Source of the DNA: Kitasatospora cinereorecta
GTDB lineage: Bacteria; Actinomycetota; Actinomycetes; Streptomycetales; Streptomycetaceae
DNA: 64,000 nt
Direction of reading: 5' to 3'
Assembly (NCBI RefSeq): GCF_024172095.1
Contig: NZ_JAMZDX010000005.1
Span: 1-64,000, forward strand
The position numbers and the translations under genes were made by a program. The notes beneath the pieces are model-generated. The model searched no databases. It had not been told where the DNA came from and saw only the letters and a program-made list of their open reading frames with translations. Below are positions 1 through 9,300 of the stretch, one piece after another. Numbering within the stretch: the stretch's first letter is position 1; each line of letters starts with the position of its first letter.

Positions 1-314
1 TCCACCAGCAGGACGTCCCCGCCGTCGCCAACGCCTGCCGCGCCGAACTGCGCCGCCTCGGCGCCCCCGTCCACCAGCACCGCACCGGCACCAGCCGGAT
101 ACCCGAGGTCCTGCGGGCCCAGGGGGTGACGGTCCGGGAGTACGAGGTGTTCGTGGTGCTGGCCGAACGACTCGGCAACAAGGACGTGGCGGACCGGCTG
201 TACATCTCGCCCCGAACGGTGGAGAAGCACATCGCGAGCCTGATCACCAAGACGGGGGTGATCAACCGGGCGGCGCTGTGCGCGCTCTCCGCTTCGCTGC
301 CAACCGTTGCCTGA
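1..314 (+). CDS. LuxR-type transcriptional regulator, C-terminal end (partial)
   Basis: Only the last roughly 103 codons are inside the window; the reading frame is open from base 3 and ends in TGA at 312-314. The C-terminal 60 residues form a LuxR-type helix-turn-helix, with the hallmark run of a Val-Arg-Glu-Tyr-Glu start, Asn-Lys-Asp-Val-Ala turn and Ser-Pro-Arg-Thr-Val-Glu-Lys-His recognition helix. The preceding segment (an Arg-Ala-Glu-Leu-Arg-Arg-Leu-Gly motif) is typical of the end of the helical region in large ATP-binding LuxR regulators, so this may be a LAL-type protein, but the effector part is off the window. It is the closest regulator to the NRPS cluster and transcribed towards it, so cluster control is possible but unproven. 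Confidence 0.85.
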   Translation, partial: HQQDVPAVANACRAELRRLGAPVHQHRTGTSRIPEVLRAQGVTVREYEVFVVLAERLGNKDVADRLYISPRTVEKHIASLITKTGVINRAALCALSASLPTVA

Positions 315-385
315 ATCCTCCGTGGACCGCCGGTCCCGTGCCTGTCAGCGTGGAGACCATCGCCGGTACCAGCGGGGGCCCGATG

Positions 386-750
386 ACCGACCGGGCGAGC
401 AACTGGCTCCCCCGCGAACGGCCTTACGGCGGGAGCCTTCCGCCGCGCGCAGTTCCTCGCGCCCCCAGGGTTGGCCCCAACTCTTCAGGGGCGCGGGGAA
501 CTGCGCGAAAGCGGAAGCGCACTGCCCGCACACCGACCGGGCGAGCAACCGGCTCCCCCGCGAACGGCCTTACGGCGGGAGCCTTCCGCCGCGCGCAGTT
601 CCTCGCGCCCCCGGGGGTTGGCCCGAGCTCTTCAGTCCGCGAAGGCGGGAGAGCGCTGTCCGCACACCGACCGGGCGAGCAACTGGCTGCCCCGCGAACG
701 GCCTTACGGCGGGAGCCTTCCGCCGCGCGCAGTTCCTCGCGCCCCCAGGA
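386..750. repeat. Three direct copies of an ~85-bp GC-rich intergenic repeat
   Basis: Nearly identical 85-bp units begin at 386, 532 and 666, each running from ACCGACCGGGCGAGCAAC to a run of C residues. They differ at only a few positions. The segments between copies are less conserved. The whole gene-free gap between the LuxR stop (314) and the MFS stop (754) is filled by this array, and no coding frame in it looks real. The long open frames crossing it are a by-product of extreme GC content. Confidence 0.85.
446..507. terminator. Long inverted repeat in the first intergenic repeat unit
   Basis: The left arm CGCGCAGTTCCTCGCGCCCC (446-465) pairs with GGGGCGCGGGGAACTGCGCG (488-507) at 19 of 20 positions across a 22-base loop. 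Closely similar GGGGCGCGGGGAACTGCGCG stem-loops are a common intergenic element in Streptomyces genomes (from memory) and are usually taken as terminators or extragenic palindromes. Lying between convergent genes, it could end transcription of both the LuxR gene and the MFS gene. The second and third repeat copies keep only the left arm. Confidence 0.6.
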
Positions 751-753
751 GGG

Positions 754-1995
754 TCACTGCATGGCACGGGTGGCGCGGGAGGTGAGGACGGCCAGGGCGG
801 TGAGGGCGAGGAGGGCGGCGGTGGCGGTGAAGACGAGGCGGATGTCGGTGCGGGCGAGGGCGCCGCAGGCGATCAGGGAGGCGGGGGCGGCGGCGTAGCC
901 GACGACCATGTCGACGGAGATGACGCGGCTGAGGACGTGCTGGGGGACGTTGCGCTGCAGCCAGCTGAGGCCGAAGACGCCCTGGAAGCCGATGCCGAAG
1001 CCCATCGCGAGGACGGTGCCGACCGCCGCGGGGGCGCTGTCGAGGAGGCCGAGCAGTCCCATGCCGACGGCCAGCCAGCCGGCCAGGGCGGCGATCAGGA
1101 GGCCGACCCGGGGGCGCCCGGCGACGGTGCCGCCGGTGAGGGTGCCGAGGATCGCGCCGGCGGCGAGGGCGCCATTGAGCAGGCCGAGGGTGGTGGAGCC
1201 GCCGTGCAGGGCGGTGCGGGCGAGGGTGGCGAAGCCGACGGTGAACGGTCCGGCGTAGCAGAAGTTGACGGCGGTGTCGATCGCCAGCATGGTGCGCAGC
1301 CGCGGGTCGGCCCAGGTGAAGCGGATGCCTTCGCGGATCCGGGCGCCCAACGTGGCGTCAGGACTGTCGGGAGCGGCGGCGGTGCGCGGCCCGGCGGCGA
1401 TCAGCGAGACGCAGAGGCTGCAGAGCGCGAAGCAGACGGCGTCGACCAGGAAGGCGGCGGGGGCGTCGGAGACGGCGACCACGACGCCGCCGAGGGCGGG
1501 GCCGAGGACGGCGGCGAGGCGGCTGCCGGTGCCGAGCAGGGCGTTGGCCTGGGTGAGGAGTTCGCTGTCGACGATGGAGGGCAGCACGGAGACCCGGGCG
1601 GGTTGGAAGAAGGCGTCGACGGTGCCGAAGCCGGCGGCGGCCGCGCAGAGCATCCAGGCGGTGAGCGAGCCGGACAGGCCGGCCAGGCCGATCCCGGCCA
1701 TCAGGACGGCGCGGACGCCGCTGGACCAGGCCATCAGGGTGCGGGGCGAGAAGCGGTCGCCGAGGGAGCCGCCGACGAGGGTGAGCAGGGCCCGCGGGAC
1801 GGCCTGGAAGGTGAGGACGTAGCCGAGGGCGAGGGTGGAGTGGGTGAGGGTGAGGGTGATCCAGGAGAACGCGACGTAGCTGAAGCCGTCGCCGAGCAGC
1901 GAGAGGGACTGGCCGAGCCACAGCAGGCGGAAGGAGCGGTGCCGGGCGGGGGCCCACAGTCGCGGGCCGGCGGCCGGCAGGGTGGTGGTCGCCAT
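754..1995 (-). CDS. MFS transporter, probable peptide exporter
   Basis: This 413-residue protein is rich in membrane helices and shows the layout of the EntS-like MFS_3 family: an N-terminal Arg-Leu-Leu-Trp-Leu-Gly-Gln start, then about 12 hydrophobic segments with a short charged loop near residue 215 separating two halves. A Gly-Asp-Arg-Phe-Ser-Pro loop after helix 2 fits the conserved MFS loop between helices 2 and 3. The ATG at 1995 has AAAGG eight bases upstream. It is the last gene of the NRPS direction, and exporters of this family commonly accompany nonribosomal peptide clusters, so export of the product or self-resistance is the likely role. A perfect hairpin lies between it and the P450 gene, so it may have its own promoter or be attenuated. 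Confidence 0.85.
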   Translation of the reverse strand: MATTTLPAAGPRLWAPARHRSFRLLWLGQSLSLLGDGFSYVAFSWITLTLTHSTLALGYVLTFQAVPRALLTLVGGSLGDRFSPRTLMAWSSGVRAVLMAGIGLAGLSGSLTAWMLCAAAAGFGTVDAFFQPARVSVLPSIVDSELLTQANALLGTGSRLAAVLGPALGGVVVAVSDAPAAFLVDAVCFALCSLCVSLIAAGPRTAAAPDSPDATLGARIREGIRFTWADPRLRTMLAIDTAVNFCYAGPFTVGFATLARTALHGGSTTLGLLNGALAAGAILGTLTGGTVAGRPRVGLLIAALAGWLAVGMGLLGLLDSAPAAVGTVLAMGFGIGFQGVFGLSWLQRNVPQHVLSRVISVDMVVGYAAAPASLIACGALARTDIRLVFTATAALLALTALAVLTSRATRAMQ

Positions 1996-2017
1996 CGTCT
2001 GACCTTTCGTCGGGGCG

Positions 2018-2055
2018 GCCCGCGGGCGGGCCCGGTGGTGGGCCCGCCCGCGGGC
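2018..2055 (-). terminator. Perfect 16-bp stem hairpin between P450 and MFS genes
   Basis: GCCCGCGGGCGGGCCC (2018-2033) is the exact reverse complement of 2040-2055, with a 6-base GGTGGT loop. It sits 19 bases past the P450 stop and upstream of the MFS start. There is no U-tract, as is usual in actinobacteria. It probably ends or attenuates the NRPS-P450 transcript. Confidence 0.65.
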
Positions 2056-2073
2056 GGGTGCGGGGTCGGTCGG

Positions 2074-3300
2074 TCAGTAGCGGACGGGCAGGGCGGTGAG
2101 GCTGCGGTTGAGCAGCGAGTTCTGCCAGCCGAGGGCCGGGGTGTCCAGGGCCAGGCCCGGGTAGTCGCGGACCAGGACGCCGACCACCACGCCGGCCACC
2201 AGCCGGGCCAGGGCGGCGCCGATGCAGAAGTGGGCGCCGAAGCCGAAGCCGAGGTGGGTGGAGCCCTCGCGGTGCAGGTCGAAGCGGTCCGGGTCGGGGA
2301 AGCGCTCGGGGTCGCGGTTGGCGGCGGCGGTGACCAGGAAGATCCGGTCGCCGGCCCGGACGGTGTGCCCGTCCAGGTCGAAGTCGCGGGCGGCGTTGCG
2401 GATCGACATCTTGGACGGGCCGTCGAGGCGCAGGGTCTCCTCCACCGCGGCTTCGACCAGGGCGGGTTCGGCCCGGACGGCGGCGAGCAGGGCGGGGTCG
2501 CGGAGCAGGGCGAGCAGGGTGTTGGCGATCAGGTTGCTGGTCGTCTCGCCGCCGGCGAAGGCCATCTGGGTGAGCATGCCGGTGAACTCCTGCTCGGTGA
2601 CGGTGTCGCCGATCCGGCCGCCGGCCAGCACGGAGCTGATCAGGTCGTCCTTGGGGTCGGCGGTCCGTTCGGTGACCAGGTTGCCGAGGTAGTCCTCCAG
2701 GCTGACCAGGGACTGCAGCGAGGTGCGGTACTCGGCCTCGTCCTGGGCGACGCCGAGGACCAGGTCGGCGACCTTGGCGTTCCAGTACCAGAAGGAGGGG
2801 CCGTGGGCGGGGCTGACGCCGAGCCAGCGGGCGAAGACCAGGGCGGGCAGCGGCTTGGCGATGTCGGTCCACAGGTCGCCGCCGCGGCCGGGGGCGGCCT
2901 TGCGGGCGAGCATCGCGCCGGTGGCCCGCTCGGTGAAGGTGCGGTAGCGGGACACCGCGCGGGCGGCGAACTGCTCCTGGAAGACCTGGCGCAGCCGGCG
3001 GTGGTTGGGCGGGTCGTTGAAGACCATCCAACGGGAGAGGATGCCGAAGGCGCGTTCGGCGTCCTCGCGGGCGCCCTGCGGCACCGCGTCCATCAGCGGG
3101 CGGACCCGGTCGGCGGAGACCGCGGGGTCGCGCAGGCAGCGCATCACCTGGTCGTAGCCGGTGACCAGCCAGGCGCGGTGCATGGCGCTCCAGTACACCG
3201 GGGCGTGCTCGCGCAGGGAGTTGAGGTAGCCGTACGGGTCGGCGTTGACGGCCGGGTCGAGCAGGTAGCGCTCGGTGAAGCGGGTGGCGGTGAGGGTCAT
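2074..3300 (-). CDS. Cytochrome P450, tailoring enzyme of the NRPS cluster
   Basis: This is a 408-residue bacterial class I P450. The I-helix oxygen-binding motif Ala-Gly-Gly-Glu-Thr-Thr is near residue 250, the Glu-Glu-Thr-Leu-Arg (ExxR) K-helix motif near 287, and the haem loop FGFGAHFCIG places the thiolate at Cys359. Length is normal for soluble actinobacterial P450s; electrons must come from ferredoxin and reductase encoded elsewhere. The start at 3300 forms an ATGA overlap with the NRPS stop, so the two genes are translationally coupled. It probably hydroxylates or cross-links an amino-acid residue of the peptide, on a carrier protein or after release. The exact site cannot be deduced. 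The long open frame extending upstream to 5220 is only the antisense-like frame of the NRPS. Confidence 0.92.
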   Translation of the reverse strand: MTLTATRFTERYLLDPAVNADPYGYLNSLREHAPVYWSAMHRAWLVTGYDQVMRCLRDPAVSADRVRPLMDAVPQGAREDAERAFGILSRWMVFNDPPNHRRLRQVFQEQFAARAVSRYRTFTERATGAMLARKAAPGRGGDLWTDIAKPLPALVFARWLGVSPAHGPSFWYWNAKVADLVLGVAQDEAEYRTSLQSLVSLEDYLGNLVTERTADPKDDLISSVLAGGRIGDTVTEQEFTGMLTQMAFAGGETTSNLIANTLLALLRDPALLAAVRAEPALVEAAVEETLRLDGPSKMSIRNAARDFDLDGHTVRAGDRIFLVTAAANRDPERFPDPDRFDLHREGSTHLGFGFGAHFCIGAALARLVAGVVVGVLVRDYPGLALDTPALGWQNSLLNRSLTALPVRY

Positions 3301-6300
3301 CGCCGGGCCTCCTGGGTGATCGTGGTGAGCAGCTCGGCGAGCTGGTGGACCCGGGGTTCGGCGAGCATCGACATGTGGTCGCCGTCGCTGACGTGGACGG
3401 TGAGCCCGCCGAGCGCCACCTCGTGCCAGCGGCGGACGTAGGTCGGGAAGTCCACGTCCGTCTCGGGCATCGGTTCGCCGGCCGGCAGGCCCGCGACGTG
3501 CGATCCGACCACCAGGTGGATGTGGCCCGGGTAGGGCCGCACCTCGTACCCGGCGAGGGCGGTGAGCAGCGAGTGCCAGACCTCGATCGGGGCGTCGGCG
3601 ACCAGGTCGGCCTCGCTGCGGCTCATTCCGGCGGCCAGCAGCAGGGTGATGAGTTCGGCGATGGTCGCGGTGCGGGCGTCGGACGGGGGCAGGGTGCGGA
3701 TCCGGTCGCGCAGGCGCAGGGCCCGCTCCATCTCGCGGCCGACCGCGGCGAGCTTGGCGCGGGCGGTGGGGCCGGGCAGGTAGGGCTCGATCAGGACCAG
3801 CGGGGCGACGGTGTGGCCGGTGTCGTGCAGCCGGCCGGCCATCTCCAGGGCGATGTTGGCGCCCATGGACCAGCCGAGCAGCTCGTGCCGGTCGCCGCCG
3901 TGCGCGGCGATCTCGTCCGCGTAGTTGGCGGCGATGCCCTCGACGGTGGTCGGGTCGACGCCGCCGAGCAGGCCGCGGGCCTGGAAGGCGTGCACGGCCC
4001 GGCCGGCGGGCAGGGCGCGGGCGAGGGGTACGTACCAGGCGGCGCTGCCGCCGGTGGGGTGGACGCACCACAGCGGGGCGCCGGTGCCCTCGCGCAGCCG
4101 TACCTCGGAGACCACCTCGGCGGGTGCGGCGCCGGCCGCGGCGTCGAGGCGGGCGGCGAGCTGGGCCACGGTGGGCAGTTCGATCAGGTCGCGGACGGTG
4201 AGGGTGAGGCCGCGGGCGGCGGCCATCGCGCAGACCCGGACGGTGGACAGGGAGCTGCCGCCGATCCGGAAGAAGTCGTCGTGGACGCCGACCCGGGGCA
4301 GGCCGAGGGCGGCCTGCCAGACCTCGGCCACGGCCTGCTCGGTGGGGGTCCGCGGGGCGGTGAACTCGGCGTCCACGTCGGAGCGTTCGTCGGGCAGCGG
4401 GAGCCGGCCGCGGTCGACCTTCTTGCTGCTGTTGAGCGGGAACTCGGAGAGGAAGACGAAGCGCGCGGGCACCATGTAGACCGGCATCCGGGTGCGCAGC
4501 TCCTGCCGGATCGCCTCGGCGTCGGGGGCGGCGCCGGGTTCGGGGACGACGTAGGCGACCAGGGCGGGGTCGCCGGGCAGGTCGCGGCGCAGCAGCACCA
4601 CGGCCTCGGCCACCTCGGGCAGTTCGCGCAGGGCGTGCTCCAGCTCGCCGAGTTCGATCCGGTAGCCGCGCAGCTTGACCTGGGTGTCGCGGCGGCCGAG
4701 GAACTCGATGGAGCCGTCGGCGTGGTAGCGGCCCAGGTCGCCGGTGCGGAACAGGCGCCGGCCCGGGCCGCCGTACGGGTCGGGGACGAAGGTCTGCGCG
4801 GTCAGCGCGGGCCGGTTGAGGTAGTACTGGCCGACGGCGTCGCCGCCGAGGCAGATCTCGCCGGGCACGCCGACCGGGACCGGCTCCAGGTCGGCGTCGA
4901 GCACGTACACCTGGGTGTTGCGGATGGCCGGTCCGATCGGCGGCAGGCCGGCGCCGACCCGGCAGATCTCGGCGCAGGACCAGACCGCGGTCTCGGTCAG
5001 GCCGTAGGAGTTGACGAAGCGGCGGCCGTCGGACCACACGTCGGCCATGGCCGCGGTCGGGGCCTCGCCGCCGGTGACGATGGTGCGCAGGGTGGGCAGG
5101 TCCTCGCCCGCCAGGACGGCGAGGGTGCTCGGCGGCAGGGCGGCGGCGGTGATGCCGTGGCGGTCGATGGTGGCGACCAGGTCCGGGCCGGGCATCAGCG
5201 CCTCGCGGGGCGCGGTGCACAGCCGGGCGCCGTTGGCGAGGGCCCAGGTGAGTTCGCTGACGAAGACGTCGAAGGTGCAGGCGGCGAACTGCAGCACCCG
5301 GTCGGCGGCGGTGGGCCGGCAGACGTCGCGCTGGCCGTGGATGAGGTTGGTCAGCGCCAGGTGCGGCACGGCGGCGCCCTTGGGGCGGCCGGTGGAGCCG
5401 GAGGTGTAGAGCACGTACGCGGTGGACTGCGGTCCGGTGCCGGGGTCGACGGGGGTGGTCGGGGTGCCGGTGCTGGTGTCGCCGCCGTCGCCGCCGTCGT
5501 CGAGCAGCAGCGCGGTGCCGTCGAACGGTACCCGGCCGAGCAGCGGCTCCTGGGTGAGCAGCACCTTCATCCCGCTGTCGCCGGCCACGTAGGCCAGGCG
5601 GTCGGTGGGGTGCTGCGGGTCCAGCGGGAGGAAGGCGCCGCCGGCCTTGAGGACGGCGAGGACGGCGCGCACCAGGTCGGGTCCGCGGTCGGCGCAGATG
5701 CCGACGATCACCTCGGGCCCGACCCCGAGCCGGCGCAGCCGGGCCGCCAACCGGTCGGCGGAGAAGTCGAGTTCGGCGTAGCCGACGGTCCGGCCGCCGT
5801 GGACCACGGCGGGTGCGTCGGGGGTGCGCAGGGCGTGGCCGTGGAACAGCTCGTGGAAGGCGTCGGGGCTGTTGGCGCGTTCGGGGCCGCGCGCCCAGTC
5901 GGTCAGCGCGATCCGGCGGGCCTCGCCGGTGAGCGCGGGCCGGGTGACCGCCGCGTCCGGGTCGGCGACCATCGCGGCGAGCAGTCCGACCACCACGTCG
6001 GCGAGTTGCTCGGCGGTGGCGGGGTCGACGCAGGCGGTGTCGGCGTCGATGGTGAAGGACTCCACGCTCACGTTGATGTTGAGCGGGAACATGGTGCGGG
6101 CGATCTCCTGGGACTCGTCCCAGGTGTCGCCGGAGAGCCGGTGGAAGTTGATCCAGTTGAACAGCACCTCGACCACGGCCGGCTCCTCGGGCCGCAGCCG
6201 GGCCAGGTGCGCCAGCGGCACCCGGCGGTGCGGCATCAGGTCCTGCTCGGCGGTGAACACCTCGCGCAGCAGCTCCCGCCAGGTCCGCCCGGTGGAGGCG

Positions 6301-9300
6301 AGGCCGAACGGCACGCTGTTGAGGAACAGTCCGCGCATCCGGTCGGCGCCGGGCAGTTCGGGCCGGCCGTTGGTGACCAGGCCGATCGAGTGGCGCCCGG
6401 CCGGGGTGCCCGGCTCGGCGAACAGGCCCGCGGCGTGGTGGAAGGCGGCCAGCAGCACGGTGCGGCGCGGCACCCCGGCGAGGGTGGCCAGCCGGCCGAT
6501 CGGCTCGGCGAGGGCGGCGTACGAGCGGCGCACCTCGTGGATGCCGCCGCCCGCCGGCGAGCCGGCGCCGCGCCGGGTGAAGCGCACCGGGCGCTGCTCG
6601 GTCAGCCGCTCGGTCCAGAACTTCAGCCCCTCCTCGCTCGCCAGGGCGGCCCGCTCCAGGGCGACGTACTCGGCGAACCGCGGCGAGGCGGGCAGCGCGG
6701 GTGCCTCGCCGCGGGTGACGATCCGGCGGTGCAGGTCGAGCAGGTCGGCGACCAGCGAGGTGAGGCTCCAGCCGTCGAGGACGACGTGGCAGTCGGTGAG
6801 CACCAGGCGCAGCTCGTGGTCGGCGAGGTGGTGCAGGTGGATGCGGACCAGCGGGGCGGCCGCGAGGTCGAAGCGGTGGGCGAACTCCCGCTCCACGAAG
6901 GTCCGCAGGTGCGCGCGCTGCTCCTCGCGGGGCAGCGCACGCAGGTCGGTGTAGCCGACCGGCAGGGTCGCCTCGGGACGGACGAGCTGCAGCGGCTCGC
7001 CGAAGCCGATCAGGTCGAAGCCGGTGCGCAGGATGTCCTGCCCGGCCACCACGGCGTCCACCGCGGCCTGGAAGGCGGCGAGGTCGAAGCCCTCCGGGAC
7101 GGTGATCTTCAGGTCGGTGACGTTGTGGTACGCGCCGCGGTCCGGGTCGGCCAGCATCTCGTGCAGCATGCCGGTCTGCAGCAGGGTCAGCGGGTAGGCG
7201 TCGACCAGGCCCTCGGGCAGCCGGGCGGCGTCGGCCGGGTCCAGCAGGGAGAACGGGGCGACCGGTCCGTCGGCGGCGGCCTCGGCGGCGCTCGCCAGGG
7301 CGGCGAGGTCGGCCAGGGTGCGGGCCCGGAACAGGTCGGCGACGCTGATCCCGAGGTGCTGCGCGCGGGCCAGGCCGACCACGCGCAGGGCGATGATGGA
7401 GTCGCCGCCCAGGTCGAAGAAGTTGGCGCCGCGGCCGACCCGCTCCACGCCGAGCACCTCGGACCAGATCGCCGCGAGCGCGTTCTCCTCGGCGCCGACC
7501 GGCGGCTCGTACCCGGTGGTGGCGGTGTCGGCGGGCGCCACCTCGGTGAGGGACTTGCGGTCGACCTTGCCGTTGGCGGTGATCGGCAGCCGGGCGTGCC
7601 GGACGAACAGCGCCGGGACCATGTACTCGGGCAGGGTGAGCCGGAGCCGGTCGCGCAGTTCGGCGGCGTCCAGCGGGCGGCCCTCGGTCAGCACCACATG
7701 GGCGACCAGCCGGGCGGCGCCGTGCGGCTCGGTGCGGGCGACCACCGCGGCGTCGCGGACGCCGGGCAGGGTGCGCAGGGCGGTCTCGATCTCGCCCGGC
7801 TCGATCCGGTAGCCGCGCACCTTGACCTGGTGGTCGGCGCGGCCGATGTACTCCAGTTCGCCGTCGGGCAGCACCCGGACCAGGTCTCCGGTGCGGTACA
7901 TCGGCGCGCCGGTCGCCGCGAACGGGTCGGCGGGGAAGCGCTCGGCGGTCAGCTCGGGCCGGCCGCGGTAGCCGCGGGCGACGCCGCCGCCCGCCACGTA
8001 CAGCTCACCGACCGTGCCCTGCGGCACCAGCCGGCCGACCGCGTCGAGCACGTAGCCGTGCTGTCCGGCCAGTGGCCGGCCGATCGGCGAGCGGACGCCG
8101 GCGGCGGCGTCCTCGGCGGTGATCAGGCGGTACGTGACGTGCACGGTGGTCTCGGTGATGCCGTACATGTTGACCAGGTCCGGCTTGCCGCCGGGCGCGG
8201 CGAACCAGTCGCGGTAGTCCCTGACGTCGAACGCGTCGCCGCCGAACACCACGGTGCGCAGGGCCAGTTCGGCGATGTCGGCGCTTTGCTGGGCGAGGTG
8301 GGCGCGCAGTCCCTTGAACGCGGCCGGGGTCTGGTTGAGCACGGTGACCCGCTCGGCGCGCAGCACCGCGTGGACGGCGGCCGGGTCGCGCACCTCCTCC
8401 TCGGTGAGCACCACCACCCGCCCACCGCTGGTCAGCGGGCCCCACAGCTCCCAGACCGAGAAGTCGAAGGCCGGGGAGTGCACCAGGGTCCACACGTCGG
8501 CCGGGCCGAAGTCGAAGTGGTGGTCGGCGGCGGCCAGCAGCCAGGCCAGGTTGGCGTGGGTGAGCTCGACGCCCTTGGGGCGGCCGGTGGAGCCGGAGGT
8601 GTAGATGACGTACGCCAGGTCGCCGGGTGCGGGCTCGGCGTCGCCGGGCTGCCCGGGGACGTCCTCGGCGTACAGCGGGAGCACCCCGACCGGCAGGCCG
8701 TCCAGCGCGGCGCGGCCGGTCTCGTCGGCGACCACCCACTCCACGCCCGCGTCGGCGACGGTGAACTCGCGGCGGGCCCGCGGGTGGGCCGGGTCGAGCG
8801 GCAGGTACGCCGCGCCGGCCCGCCAGACGCCGAGCAGCGCGACCGCGAGGTCGACGCTGCGGCCGAGGCAGACGCCGACCAGGTCCTCGCGGCCGACGCC
8901 GGCGGCGCGCAGCCGCCGGGCCAGCGCGGAGGCGGCGGCGTCCAGTTCGGCGTAGGTGAGGGTGCGGCCGCCGCCGCTGACCGCGACGGCGTGCGGGGTG
9001 CGGGCGATGTGCTCGGCGACCCGTTCGGGGGCGGTGCGCGGCTCGGCGGTGTGCACGCCCCGGTTGGCGGGGCCGGTGGGTCCGAGCAGGTGGGCGCGCT
9101 CCTCGGCGGTGAGCGGGTCGACGGCCGACAGCGGCGTGTCGGGGGCGGTGGTGAAGGCGCGCAGCAGGGCGGCGGTGTGCTCGGCGAGGCGGGCGATGCT
9201 GGCGGGGGCGAACAGGTCGGGGCGGTGGACGAACAGCAGGGCGAGGCCGCCGTCCTGCTCGCGCAGCTCCAGCTGGAGGTCGAACTTGGCGGTCGTCAGG

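Noticed and set aside
307..3441. Long plus-strand open frame crossing the repeat region, the MFS and the P450 gene
   Set aside because: Gly/Ala/Glu-rich shadow sequence on the opposite strand of two clear genes and an intergenic repeat.
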